From the IMG/VR virus record IMGVR_UViG_3300002835_000154, positions 1-64,000 of that record: a DNA stretch of 64,000 nucleotides; one strand, given 5' to 3'. The position numbers and the translations under genes were made by a program. Within the stretch, counting starts at the first letter, position 1. Each line of letters starts with the position of its first letter. This document shows positions 43,935-52,053 of this stretch, piece after piece. The notes below the pieces were generated by a model. That model saw only the letters and a list, made by a program, of their open reading frames with translations, searched no databases and was not told the origin of the DNA. Source of the DNA: a virus.

Positions 43935-43963
43935 AAGGGTGTATTTATTAAGTACACCCTTTA
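43935..43963 (+). terminator. Terminator after the sigma factor
   Basis: AAGGGTGTA (43935-43943) pairs with TACACCCTT (about 43953-43961) with a 9-nt loop, followed by T-rich sequence. The region also contains TATTTATT (43942-43949) within the hairpin and TATATTTAG just after it, 5' of ATG 43993. Confidence 0.75.
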
Positions 43964-43992
43964 TATTTAGGGTAAATTTAAAAATAAAAACT

Positions 43993-44274
43993 ATGAAAAA
44001 TTTTATACAAAAAAACTTTACAGTTATTGTACTGGTAATTGCATTACTTAGTTTCTTCAAAAGTTGTGGAGACGGAAGAGAGTTAGCTAAAATAAGAAAA
44101 GAAATTGAAGCGATTAAAGATTCGACTTACACTAAAAAAGAATTAGATAAAGAATTGAAAATTATGGGATTGGAATCAGAAAAAAGAATGATTCAAGCGA
44201 CTGATAGAAAATTATTGGACGTTCAAAGACAAACTCAAATTGAAGAGGAAATTAAAAAACTAACTTCAAAGTAA
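43993..44274 (+). CDS. Small membrane-anchored coiled-coil protein
   Basis: 93 residues from ATG 43993. An N-terminal hydrophobic helix (FTVIVLVIALLSFFKSC) is followed by a charged coiled coil. The cysteine at the end of the helix is reminiscent of a lipobox, but the upstream residues (FFKSC) do not fit it well. An upstream GTG-started frame begins inside the terminator and is not believed. Next to the probable lysis genes, so it may be a spanin-like or holin-accessory protein. Confidence 0.55.
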   Translation: MKNFIQKNFTVIVLVIALLSFFKSCGDGRELAKIRKEIEAIKDSTYTKKELDKELKIMGLESEKRMIQATDRKLLDVQRQTQIEEEIKKLTSK

Positions 44275-44275
44275 T

Positions 44276-44986
44276 ATGAATTGGATTCAAAGAAATTTTA
44301 AAAAAATAATTTATGTTGCGTTCTTGGTGCCGATTTTAACGGTGGCTGGTGTGTCAATATCCCACGTAACTTCTTGGTATGGTTTATCCAATCCATTTAG
44401 TTGGGCAATTTATTTGTCTGTAGGTATTGAGATTGCTGCCTTGTCAGCACTTGCTGCAATATCAGCTCAGATGGGTAAAAAAGTATATTTCCCATTCGGG
44501 ATTGTAACCCTTATTCAGTTTATTGGTAATATCTTTTTTGCTTATCAATACATTGATGTAAATTCACAAGCATTTAAAGATTGGATTGATTTGGTTGACC
44601 CAATTGTTTCTTATCTTGGTGTTGAATCAGGCGACCCTGTTGGTCATAAAAGATTCTTGGCATTATTTGCTGGTGGTATGTTACCAATTATATCATTGTC
44701 TTTTCTTCATATGTTAGTTAAATTTGAAGAAGAAGAAAAGAAAGGTGGTAATAATTTATCACAACCTGTTGTTGGTATAGATGAATTGAGTATTGAAGCA
44801 GGTAAAAGAGAAGCTGAAATTGAAAAAGAAAAATATACACCAACTCAAGAAGATTTAGAAAGACTTGAGAAGGAACTAATTAGGGTTAACGAACAAAAGT
44901 TTGGAAGTTTAGTTGAACAAATCCAAACAGAACCGATTGAAGATCCGGAGATTAAAAGATTAAGTTACATAAGAAGAGATGCTTAA
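44276..44986 (+). CDS. Multi-pass inner membrane protein, holin candidate
   Basis: 236 residues with about four hydrophobic segments: residues 8-28 (FKKIIYVAFLVPILTVAGV), 40-62 (SWAIYLSVGIEIAALSALAA), 72-92 (FPFGIVTLIQFIGNIFFAYQ) and 125-147 (FLALFAGGMLPIISLSFLHM). A charged C-terminal half with a coiled-coil-like tail follows. It overlaps the amidase gene by 8 bp. The placement immediately before an amidase suggests a lysis role, but typical holins are shorter, so a membrane scaffold is also possible. Confidence 0.55.
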   Translation: MNWIQRNFKKIIYVAFLVPILTVAGVSISHVTSWYGLSNPFSWAIYLSVGIEIAALSALAAISAQMGKKVYFPFGIVTLIQFIGNIFFAYQYIDVNSQAFKDWIDLVDPIVSYLGVESGDPVGHKRFLALFAGGMLPIISLSFLHMLVKFEEEEKKGGNNLSQPVVGIDELSIEAGKREAEIEKEKYTPTQEDLERLEKELIRVNEQKFGSLVEQIQTEPIEDPEIKRLSYIRRDA

Positions 44987-45575
44987 TATTGAAAAATACG
45001 GAAACTTCAAAACTACTGGCAAACAAAAAAAGAAAAAACAAATCATCTTGTGTCATACTTCAAGGGAGGTTGAGGAATACTTAGCCTCCCTTAAATATAG
45101 ATACAATTCTACGTACGATAAAATCCCAAACTACGTCATAACCAAAAATGGAACAGTTTTACAACTGTTACCCAACAACGGATATACCAATTTTTTTACT
45201 GAAGACAACATAAACAAAAACTCAATTGTGGTTTGTTTAGAGAATTTAGGGTGGTTAGAAAAGAAACCGCTAACAACCTATCATATTAACTGGAAAGGAA
45301 GTATTTATAATCAACAGGTTTACGAGAAAAAATGGAGGGACTTCTTCTTTTGGGAACCATACACAACCAATCAGATTGAAAAAACTGCTGAGTTATGTGG
45401 TTACCTGATAAATGAATTCCAAATTAAAAAAAATTGTGTAAGTCATAACACTAAGATTGACGGTGTTGAGAATTTTGAAGGAATTGTTTCAAGAAGCAAT
45501 TTTAACGAAAAATACACAGATTTAAATCCATCATTTAACTTTGAAAACTTTACAAAACTAATAGAAAATGGGTAA
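44979..45575 (+). CDS. N-acetylmuramoyl-L-alanine amidase-like endolysin (Amidase_2-type)
   Basis: 198 residues. Zinc-ligand pattern: QIILCHTSREV (H26), NCVSHNTKIDGV (H156) and YTDLNPSFNF (D181), with PNYVITKNGTVLQLLPN and NSIVVCLENLGWL in between, as in Amidase_2 enzymes. No signal peptide, so it needs a holin or similar to reach the wall. The loop between the two His motifs is longer than usual. It should cut the bond between MurNAc and L-Ala in host peptidoglycan. It overlaps both neighbouring genes. Confidence 0.7.
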   Translation: MLNIEKYGNFKTTGKQKKKKQIILCHTSREVEEYLASLKYRYNSTYDKIPNYVITKNGTVLQLLPNNGYTNFFTEDNINKNSIVVCLENLGWLEKKPLTTYHINWKGSIYNQQVYEKKWRDFFFWEPYTTNQIEKTAELCGYLINEFQIKKNCVSHNTKIDGVENFEGIVSRSNFNEKYTDLNPSFNFENFTKLIENG

Positions 45576-46140
45576 TTTACATAACGACAGGTACGACGAA
45601 ATAAAATCGTTGATTAAAAAATCAAAAATGTTATTTGAGCAAGATACTCAAGATAACATGGCGGCAAGTATTGAAAGTAGAATAGAACAAGATACTGAAT
45701 ACGAGACCGCGGTAGATGACAAGGAAGAAGGTGAAACTCAAACACCTAAGGATAAATCACAAAAATATAGAATATCAGGTGGTATTTTGGCCTTACATGG
45801 TAAAGGCAGAAATGATTTGGATATTACAACTGACGAAAAAGTTGCATTCCAAGAAACCATGGATGAATTCGTAGAGGAAGTTTCTGACTTGGCCGACTTT
45901 AATACATTAAATGTTTATACAAATAATGTTGATTGGTCGGGTAAAATCATTGACCAAGATATTGAGTTCACATTCACAATTGGTGAAAACAGTGGAATCT
46001 ATATTAACGGTGAAATGATGAAGGTTGATGAAGATTTCTTAGATATGATAAATAAACTTCAACAATTTTACCAAAAATTTAAATCTAAATGGGGTAAAGT
46101 TTTGGCAAATAGAAAGAAAACTAAAGAATCACCAAAATAA
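45568..46140 (+). CDS. Unknown acidic protein, possible internal-head protein
   Basis: 190 residues, beginning MGNLHNDRYDEIKSLIKKSKM then LFEQDTQDNMAASIES, and with a C-terminal KFKSKWGKVLANRKKT. The N-terminal helix ending LFEQ fits the (I/L)xE pattern less strictly than in other genes (it ends at residue 24). The centre is an alpha/beta fold (ISGGILALHGKGRNDLDITT). Overlaps both neighbours. Function unknown. Confidence 0.55.
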   Translation: MGNLHNDRYDEIKSLIKKSKMLFEQDTQDNMAASIESRIEQDTEYETAVDDKEEGETQTPKDKSQKYRISGGILALHGKGRNDLDITTDEKVAFQETMDEFVEEVSDLADFNTLNVYTNNVDWSGKIIDQDIEFTFTIGENSGIYINGEMMKVDEDFLDMINKLQQFYQKFKSKWGKVLANRKKTKESPK

Positions 46141-46496
46141 TGGAAACAATTAAAAATTTTGTAATTAAAAATTATGATACAATCTTATCGGCACTGATAA
46201 TATTGTTTATATTGTATTGGGCTATGACTATGTCAAACACAAGTACAATGAGCGCTATTGATAAAGCTAAACTTGATTCATTAACAAACGTTGTTAATGA
46301 ACTTAACAAAGAACAAGATATCTTAGAAGATAAAATTGAACTTATTGACGAAGAAGTTGAAAAGATTGATGATAACATTTCAAAGATAAAAACAAATAAA
46401 ACAAAAACAGGAAAAAAATATCATGAAGAAATTAATCGTGTTGATAAGTATTCTGAGCCTGAGCTTGACGGCTTTTTCTCAAACAGGTACAAATAA
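46140..46496 (+). CDS. Single-pass coiled-coil membrane protein, possible inner spanin
   Basis: 118 residues: N-terminal transmembrane helix (ILSALIILFILYWAMTM) followed by a periplasmic coiled coil rich in Glu, Asp and Lys (EQDILEDKIELIDEEVEKID). This is the topology of inner-membrane spanins. The next gene starts 73 bp before its end in another frame, as spanin pairs often do. The start overlaps the previous stop (TAATG). Identification as a spanin is an inference. Confidence 0.5.
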   Translation: METIKNFVIKNYDTILSALIILFILYWAMTMSNTSTMSAIDKAKLDSLTNVVNELNKEQDILEDKIELIDEEVEKIDDNISKIKTNKTKTGKKYHEEINRVDKYSEPELDGFFSNRYK

Positions 46497-46836
46497 TCAA
46501 CCAACTAAATGTTTTCCTATACCAGTTGTTAAGCAAATCACTAAAGATTTAATTAGCGGTGATTCTGCTAAAGCTCAGTTAAAATTAACAGAACAACAAT
46601 TGTTAGAAACAGAAAACAAAGTTGTTATGAAAGATAGTGTTATAAGTTTATTAAGGGTTAAAGAAAATAACTATCAAACAATCATTGGCGCTCAAGACCA
46701 AAAATATTCAATCTTAGAGGACCACACAAAGAAAGTGGAGTTAAATTTAAAAAAAGAAAAAATCAAAAATAAATTTACATCTGGTTTGGCCGGCATTGCC
46801 ATTTTAACATTAACCTTTTTATTAATAACAAACTAA
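46423..46836 (+). CDS. Secreted protein with C-terminal membrane anchor, possible partner of the coiled-coil protein
   Basis: 137 residues. A signal peptide (MKKLIVLISILSLSLTAFSQ) with a likely cleavage after AFS, a periplasmic helical domain, and a C-terminal hydrophobic helix (GLAGIAILTLTFLLITN). It is embedded in the end of the previous gene in another frame. No lipobox cysteine is present, so it does not fit an outer spanin; u-spanin-like or two-anchor forms are possible. Part of the lysis region by position. Confidence 0.5.
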   Translation: MKKLIVLISILSLSLTAFSQTGTNNQPTKCFPIPVVKQITKDLISGDSAKAQLKLTEQQLLETENKVVMKDSVISLLRVKENNYQTIIGAQDQKYSILEDHTKKVELNLKKEKIKNKFTSGLAGIAILTLTFLLITN

Positions 46837-47081
46837 TGGCACTTACATCAACCGAAAAAAACGAAATTGAAGTGATGATTCGTAAAGAGATTAGAAACTT
46901 TATGGACAATAACACAATTAAACAATTTGAAGACAAATTATTAGACAGAATCTCCAAAGAAATCAAGCGAGGTAAACTTGAAGGTGATGTTAAAGATATA
47001 ACCCTAAGAATGTTCCGTGAATTCTACCAATTTATGTGGATGAACCGTGGTTATTGGGAACCAAGACTTAAAAATGCTTAA
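46836..47081 (+). CDS. Small helical protein common in T4-like marine phages
   Basis: 81 residues, MALTSTEKNEIEVMIRKEIR... ends FYQFMWMNRGYWEPRLKNA. Helical and charged; this opening and closing pattern is familiar from myovirus genomes, but without a known function. Its start overlaps the previous stop (TAATG) and it lies 2 bp before the next gene. Confidence 0.6.
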   Translation: MALTSTEKNEIEVMIRKEIRNFMDNNTIKQFEDKLLDRISKEIKRGKLEGDVKDITLRMFREFYQFMWMNRGYWEPRLKNA

Positions 47082-47083
47082 CT

Positions 47084-47959
47084 ATGAATAATTCTACAAC
47101 TGAATTTAAAAATGCGATTGATAAAGCATATACTACTCAACCAAATGTTAAATTAAATACCACAACAATTGGTGATGCTTTAAAATATAAATCATCATTT
47201 ACTGAAGAGTTTGATGATGATGGTAATAAGTATGAAACTTTTTTAAATAAAAAGATGAATACCAAAAAAATTGATGAGGAAAAATTAAAAGGTGGTTTAT
47301 CTGATAATAAAACTATTGAAGATATCGCAAAAAAACACGACAAAAAAGGTTATTATGATATCAAAAATATGGTTTCTTCTTTGAAAAAAGAATTAAGTAT
47401 GGGTATTAAAGTTGAAATGGAACACACTAAAGATAAAACCAAAGCAAAAGAAATCGCCATGGACCATCTTTGGGAAAACCCAACTTACTATTCTAAATTA
47501 AAAAAAATAGAAACAAAAGAAGCTACAGGATCAGGTTCATCAGGTGCGTATTCAGGACCTGTTTTTGGTGGAGATAATCAGTTTTGGGAAAGAAGTAGAT
47601 CTGAAAACCCAAAATTAAAAGAAAGTGAAGTTGATAAAGTTGAAGCTAAAGAGGCAACAACATCTGGATCCGTTGGTGGTTATGAATCACCATCTATGTG
47701 GGCTAAATCAACAAGTAAAAAAGATTGGGGTCCAAGTAGAAAGACTCAAATACCTGGAGGAGGATTTGTAAAAATTAAGAAGAAATGTACCAAATTTCCA
47801 TATTGTAATCAGGGTGATATTAATAACCTTAAAATTAGTAAAAACGAATCAGTTAAAGAAGCTATTGAAAACGTGGCTAAAAAACTTGGGGTTAGTAAAG
47901 ACGTTATCATGACTATTTTAGAACATGAGTATGAAAACGTAGGTAAAAGAATAAAATAA
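47084..47959 (+). CDS. DUF5661-like phage protein, possibly head-associated
   Basis: 291 residues. The central LKGGLSDNKTIEDIAKKHDK and MGIKVEMEHTKDKTKAKEIA with MDHLWENPTYYSKL match the DUF5661 pattern (GxxxEMEHT...A..IA.DHL.E.P.YY). A Gly/Ser-rich stretch (ATGSGSSGAYSGPVF) and a basic C-terminal PFCNQGD-type region follow. DUF5661 proteins are widespread in phages, often attached to large internal proteins. It stands before the 563-residue head-protein candidate. Function unknown. Confidence 0.6.
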   Translation: MNNSTTEFKNAIDKAYTTQPNVKLNTTTIGDALKYKSSFTEEFDDDGNKYETFLNKKMNTKKIDEEKLKGGLSDNKTIEDIAKKHDKKGYYDIKNMVSSLKKELSMGIKVEMEHTKDKTKAKEIAMDHLWENPTYYSKLKKIETKEATGSGSSGAYSGPVFGGDNQFWERSRSENPKLKESEVDKVEAKEATTSGSVGGYESPSMWAKSTSKKDWGPSRKTQIPGGGFVKIKKKCTKFPYCNQGDINNLKISKNESVKEAIENVAKKLGVSKDVIMTILEHEYENVGKRIK

Positions 47960-47961
47960 AG

Positions 47962-47970
47962 ATATTTATA
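47962..47970 (+). promoter_or_regulatory. ATATTTATA element before the 563-residue protein
   Basis: Exact ATATTTATA, 14 bp before ATG 47985. Confidence 0.55.
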
Positions 47971-47984
47971 ATAAAAAATACAAG

Positions 47985-49676
47985 ATGAAAAACTTTCAAG
48001 AAAATATTGATAAATTAGTCTCAAAGATTTTAAATGAAGAAATTGAGACTAAAGTTAAACATATCACAGAGACAAAAGGTCAATGGGAAGAAATTAAAAT
48101 GGATGAGGAACTTAGTGGTAAACAGTCCAAAATTGATGTTGCCGAACCTAAAGGTAAGATAACTGCCGCAGATTTTAAAAAACTAAGAGACGCTAAAGCA
48201 CATAAAAAAGAAGTTGAAGAAATTTACACTGGTTATGATTCTGAAGAGGAAGAAGTTGAAAAATTATCTCAAAATGAACCAACATATGTTGGTAAAGGTT
48301 TAGCTGATAATAAAATTAAAAACAAAATTAGAAACAAAATGTTTGGTTCATTTGATGATGGACATGGTTGGTTTGACCAATCTGACAGAGAACATACAGG
48401 TGAATTTGATTTTGATTACGATGAAGAGGAGTTTGAAGACTTTCCATCATTAATGGATAAACACGGTAAAAATCAAAGATGGTTTGCACCAAATGATGGG
48501 GAAAAATTCTTTAATCAATATAAAGATAAGTTCGGTGGAAAACCGTTTAGAGTTAGAATTGCTAAAGGGTTGGAAGAAGAAGCTGAGACTGAAGAAGGTA
48601 ATGCGTTTACAGGAGCTTTAGCTAAGGCTAAAAAATCTGGTGATGATAGTTTTGAAGTTGATGGTAAAGAATATAATGTTAATGAATCTGAAGACAAATG
48701 GATTCAAAAAACTAACATGAAAAAAGGTGCGTTACATAAAGCGTTAGGGATTCCTGAAAGTCAAAAAATATCTAAAACTAAATTAAACTCAATTAAGAAA
48801 GATTTAATGTCTAAAGCTAAAGGTGATAAAAAATTATCTGATGCGGATTCTAAGTTGTTAAAACAAGTTAACATGGCATTAACATTAGGAAATATTAATG
48901 AGAGTAAAAATACTTTATCGTTAACAGAGAATGAGTTAATTGATATGATTGAAAATATTGTTAAAGAACAAACAGTTAAAGACTCATCAGAAAAAAATAA
49001 TTTTGGTGTTAATAAACCTCAAGGTTTAAAGAAAACTGAAAAAGCTCAAGGTGAAAGTCAAAAAGAAAATGACAAGTATGCTAAAGAAGTCGTTAAGAAA
49101 ATGAAAGATTACATGAAAGACATGTATATGGGTGGAGGAAGTTATGATGAAAATCCTGACGATTTCCCTCAAAGTAATTACGACATGGAGAAAGAACATA
49201 ATGAGATGAAGTACCACCCATCAGATGCGGTTGAGGAATACATTGAAGCTTTTTCTTATCCTGGTATGACAAATCTTGTTTATGATGAAATTAAACCAGA
49301 CGATGAAATGATTTCAAGACAAATTAAAGGTGATTCTAAAAACGGTAATGCTGTAAGTGGAAAAGATGGTAAAGCGTTAGGTAACGTTTCAAAAAGAAGT
49401 GAGAAGGTTGGAGAAAGATTTAAAAAGAACTTTGATGAAAATTTATATGGTGCAGAACAAATGAATGGTACTTATAAAAAAACAATCGCACCTGTTGATA
49501 TTGCTGGGGGTAAAAAACAACCAGGTTCTTTAAAAAGTATTAAAGGAGGCTCAACAGGTAAAGCAAACAAAATCATGAGTCAATTGGAGTCTACAGAAGC
49601 TAAAGCAACTAAGATTATCAACGAAGATTTACAGAAAATGAAAAATTTGATATCTTATAATAGAAAAACTCAATAA
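47985..49676 (+). CDS. Highly charged prohead-core or internal-head protein candidate
   Basis: 563 residues, very rich in Lys, Glu and Asp. The N-terminus MKNFQENIDKLVSKILNEEI ends in an (I/L)xE motif that resembles the T4 capsid-targeting sequence. A conserved block follows at about 220-305 (DKWIQKTNMKKGALHKALGI, KKLSDADSKLLKQVNMALTL), also seen by me in other myoviruses. Further (I/L)xE-like helices occur (ELIDMIENIVKEQ). No enzymatic motif. An inner-capsid scaffold or packaged protein is the best reading; it is not proven. Confidence 0.6.
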   Translation: MKNFQENIDKLVSKILNEEIETKVKHITETKGQWEEIKMDEELSGKQSKIDVAEPKGKITAADFKKLRDAKAHKKEVEEIYTGYDSEEEEVEKLSQNEPTYVGKGLADNKIKNKIRNKMFGSFDDGHGWFDQSDREHTGEFDFDYDEEEFEDFPSLMDKHGKNQRWFAPNDGEKFFNQYKDKFGGKPFRVRIAKGLEEEAETEEGNAFTGALAKAKKSGDDSFEVDGKEYNVNESEDKWIQKTNMKKGALHKALGIPESQKISKTKLNSIKKDLMSKAKGDKKLSDADSKLLKQVNMALTLGNINESKNTLSLTENELIDMIENIVKEQTVKDSSEKNNFGVNKPQGLKKTEKAQGESQKENDKYAKEVVKKMKDYMKDMYMGGGSYDENPDDFPQSNYDMEKEHNEMKYHPSDAVEEYIEAFSYPGMTNLVYDEIKPDDEMISRQIKGDSKNGNAVSGKDGKALGNVSKRSEKVGERFKKNFDENLYGAEQMNGTYKKTIAPVDIAGGKKQPGSLKSIKGGSTGKANKIMSQLESTEAKATKIINEDLQKMKNLISYNRKTQ

Positions 49677-49704
49677 AAATTCACATTTAATAAAATTAGA
49701 CTAT

Positions 49705-49738
49705 AATTCTCCATAGAAACAACATTCTATGGAGAATT
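49705..49738 (+). terminator. Perfect 14-bp hairpin that contains the next gene's start codon
   Basis: AATTCTCCATAGAA (49705-49718) is perfectly complementary to TTCTATGGAGAATT (49725-49738), with a 6-nt loop and a following T-run. The ATG of the next gene (49729) is inside the 3' arm. It can end the upstream transcript and can also hide the start codon of 49729-50187 in read-through RNA. Confidence 0.75.
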
Positions 49739-50187
49739 TTTTTAATTGGATGACTAAGCCAATGCCTCAAGAAGAAGTTATAATATGGTTCAATATTCAT
49801 AATATGAATTATGAAAAAATTGAATTGTATGGTGATATCTCTAAGTCATTAACCAAAATTATTATGGATACGTATCTCGGAGAAAACATATCTGAGACCA
49901 AAATAACGCTATCTGATGAAGATAATGCGTCTCATTTTGAATGGTGTTGGAAAAAAATGATTAATGACTTTAAAAAAGAAAATATTATTATTAAATTAAA
50001 TGGTGATCACAAAGAATATTTCCAATCTTTTTTTATGGACACATTCTATAATCAATCTAAAACTAGTATAAAACATTCAATCGATAAATTTTTAAATGAA
50101 ATATTTGACACTGAGGTAACATTTTCTAAATCAGATTTAGATTTATTAACAGAATTATATAAATTAATGGAAAAAAATATGGAATAA
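49729..50187 (+). CDS. Unknown 152-residue protein whose start codon lies in a hairpin
   Basis: The protein (MENFFNWMTKPMPQEEVIIW...) has an amphipathic N-terminus and a largely helical C-terminus ending MEKNME. No known family or motif. Its start codon and first codons (ATGGAGAATTTTTTT) form the 3' arm of a perfect hairpin plus T-run, so translation from read-through mRNA should be low unless the stem is melted or transcription starts within the loop. Function unknown. Confidence 0.6.
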   Translation: MENFFNWMTKPMPQEEVIIWFNIHNMNYEKIELYGDISKSLTKIIMDTYLGENISETKITLSDEDNASHFEWCWKKMINDFKKENIIIKLNGDHKEYFQSFFMDTFYNQSKTSIKHSIDKFLNEIFDTEVTFSKSDLDLLTELYKLMEKNME

Positions 50188-50265
50188 ATCGTTGATTCTA
50201 TTTACACCAGAAGGAAAAAACTTACTTTTTAATTATTAAAATAAACAATTACAATTTTTAAAGAA

Positions 50266-50448
50266 ATGGAAACATTAGAACAAATTAAAGTGTTGACTGA
50301 ATTACTTTCAGTAGATACTACAAAGTTTTTTGGCGGTAACAAAAGCGCAGGAACAAGAGCTAGAAAATCTGCTCAAGAGTTGAAGGCATTACTTCAACAA
50401 TTAAGAGGTGAAATTTTAGAACACAACAAGACAGAAAAAAATGCATAA
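50266..50448 (+). CDS. Histone H1-like Hc1-type DNA-binding protein
   Basis: 60 residues with FFGGNKSAGTRARKSAQELK and LLQQLRGEILEHNK, closely resembling the core GNKxAGTRARKxxxEL found in Hc1-like (histone H1-like) proteins of Bacteroidota. It is smaller than bacterial members and lacks the basic tail. A role in compacting phage or host DNA is likely. The next gene overlaps its stop by 8 bp. Confidence 0.7.
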   Translation: METLEQIKVLTELLSVDTTKFFGGNKSAGTRARKSAQELKALLQQLRGEILEHNKTEKNA

Positions 50449-50629
50449 TATTGATACAATATATCTTTTTATATTTGTTTTCACAATATTGGTGTCATTA
50501 AAAAATGTCACAAATTTTTTAGGTGCCCTGTTACAAAAAGAACCAAAACCATTGGTCTATAGTAACAGGGAACTTATCCTCTTAGGAGTATCAATTAGTT
50601 ATATTATAACATATCTATTACAAAAATGA
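50441..50629 (+). CDS. Small membrane protein with two hydrophobic segments
   Basis: 62 residues: segment 1 (TIYLFIFVFTILVSL) and segment 2 (LILLGVSISYIITYLL) separated by a short charged loop (LQKEPKPLVYSNRE). No family recognised. It overlaps its neighbours at both ends (ATGCATAA and ATGA-type junctions). Confidence 0.55.
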   Translation: MHNIDTIYLFIFVFTILVSLKNVTNFLGALLQKEPKPLVYSNRELILLGVSISYIITYLLQK

Positions 50630-51087
50630 GTTTTTATAAAGAAATATTACCATTCGTTGAATATATCCATTCAATTAGAAAGTTGGAGACATATCTAAGT
50701 TTTGATATGAAGTTCCCAACTAAATGGTCTATACCTAAGAGTATAGTAGATGAAGGACAGGTTATTGGGTTTGAGGTTGATGATCAAAACTCAAAAGGAA
50801 TAACATTTATTTGTCCAATTGCCGAAAAAGATATGTCAATCACTTTAGTTAAGATTGGTAAGGTAATTAAATTAAATAAAGAAAGAGAGTTAAAAGAAAG
50901 ATTGTTTAAGCAAACAGTAGAACAACTAAAACAAACTTTTGAAAAAACTGATTTAGATAAATTACAGAATCTATACTTTGATTTTGATGAGGGAGACCTT
51001 GATACAGAGTTAGATACAGAATTAGAGAATGAATTAGACAATGAGCAAGACAGACAGGAGTCAACAATTACTGAATTGGTTCAATAG
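50626..51087 (+). CDS. Unknown protein with acidic C-terminal repeat
   Basis: 153 residues. N-terminal beta-like region (WSIPKSIVDEGQVIGFEVDD, FICPIAEKDMSITLVKIGKV), then a coiled-coil segment and an acidic TELDTELENELDNEQD tail. Not recognised. The next gene starts inside this one in another frame (51041). Confidence 0.55.
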   Translation: MSFYKEILPFVEYIHSIRKLETYLSFDMKFPTKWSIPKSIVDEGQVIGFEVDDQNSKGITFICPIAEKDMSITLVKIGKVIKLNKERELKERLFKQTVEQLKQTFEKTDLDKLQNLYFDFDEGDLDTELDTELENELDNEQDRQESTITELVQ

Positions 51088-51235
51088 TGAAACACTAAAA
51101 GACAAAAGAGAGTTGGATAGACAAAAAGAAAAAATTGTTAGAGAAATAAAGGGGTTAAAAAAAGACGAGCTTTTTCCTAAGCCCGTTAAATTAAGTTTAT
51201 GGAAGAGAATAAAAATAATACTTTTGGGGAAATAG
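51041..51235 (+). CDS. Small basic amphipathic protein overlapping two neighbours
   Basis: 64 residues: a charged coiled-coil segment (LKDKRELDRQKEKIVREIKG) and an amphipathic C-terminus (LWKRIKIILLGK) that could lie on a membrane. It overlaps the end of 50626-51087 by 47 bp and the next gene by 37 bp, in different frames. Not recognised. Confidence 0.5.
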   Translation: MSKTDRSQQLLNWFNSETLKDKRELDRQKEKIVREIKGLKKDELFPKPVKLSLWKRIKIILLGK

Positions 51236-51432
51236 AAAAATTGGCGTTGATTGCAGAATCAGTCCAAACCCTTTTTAGTGGTAAAGGTACCATTATCTTT
51301 GAATTACCTAAAGGTGAGTACACCAATGTCATTAATCACTTTAGAGAGGTTGATAGATACCACAAACAGTTTTCTATTGATATATCAGGAACCGAGTTCC
51401 ATTTTATTTTGGACGAACAGGATAAGTCGTAA
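51199..51432 (+). CDS. Unknown 77-residue protein
   Basis: MEENKNNTFGEIEKLALIAE followed by an alpha/beta pattern ([38 protein letters not shown]). Its 3' end overlaps the minus-strand gene tail by 29 bp. No recognised family. Confidence 0.5.
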   Translation: MEENKNNTFGEIEKLALIAESVQTLFSGKGTIIFELPKGEYTNVINHFREVDRYHKQFSIDISGTEFHFILDEQDKS

Positions 51433-52051
51433 ACTTACGATATAAAACTTTTTTATCAAATCCGTTAGATTCTAACAAACTATACAAATATTTTCGTTGA
51501 GGGGAGGAACAATCTTTAATAAAAAGACAGTCTCCCCTTTTTCTTTTAAAGAAATATGAAGATAAAGACTCAACAAATCTAGTACACTCTGATTCATTTT
51601 TTAGTGAAAATAAATCAATTTCTTCGTCTTTTTGTAGGATAACTTTGTTGTTAAGTACTGATACCATTTTTAACCCATCACCTTTTAAGTGTTTTTTAAT
51701 AAATTCCTGGGCGGTAATCTTTATCTTATTTCTAACATCATAAATTAAATCTTCTTCTTTGTAATGGTTTATTGATAATATAGACATACCTCCATCTTCT
51801 AACTTAACCTTAACACTTCTACCAAACTCATCGGTCATATATACAGGTGCAGATTGATTTACGGACATTTCAATTAATCCTAATTCAAATCTACACTCTT
51901 TACCATTCTCAACTAAAACCTCAAAAATTACATCATTAGACTCTTTAATTAACTGTTTAAAATAATTTTTAGCACGAGATAAAGTTATAAACTTCTTTAT
52001 AATTTTTTTTCTTGTTTTATTCTTAAATAAGACTACCAAATAGTTTGCCAT
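51404..52051 (-). CDS. Unknown 215-residue protein opposed to DnaJ
   Basis: Lysine-rich N-terminal [20 protein letters not shown], a middle [18 protein letters not shown] and a basic C-terminal end ([16 protein letters not shown]). No membrane segment or catalytic signature. Its ATG lies only 2 bp from the DnaJ ATG, on the opposite strand, so each promoter must lie within the other gene unless transcription starts in the start codons. Not recognised. Confidence 0.6.
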   Translation of the reverse strand: MANYLVVLFKNKTRKKIIKKFITLSRAKNYFKQLIKESNDVIFEVLVENGKECRFELGLIEMSVNQSAPVYMTDEFGRSVKVKLEDGGMSILSINHYKEEDLIYDVRNKIKITAQEFIKKHLKGDGLKMVSVLNNKVILQKDEEIDLFSLKNESECTRFVESLSSYFFKRKRGDCLFIKDCSSPQRKYLYSLLESNGFDKKVLYRKFTTYPVRPK

Positions 52052-52053
52052 AT

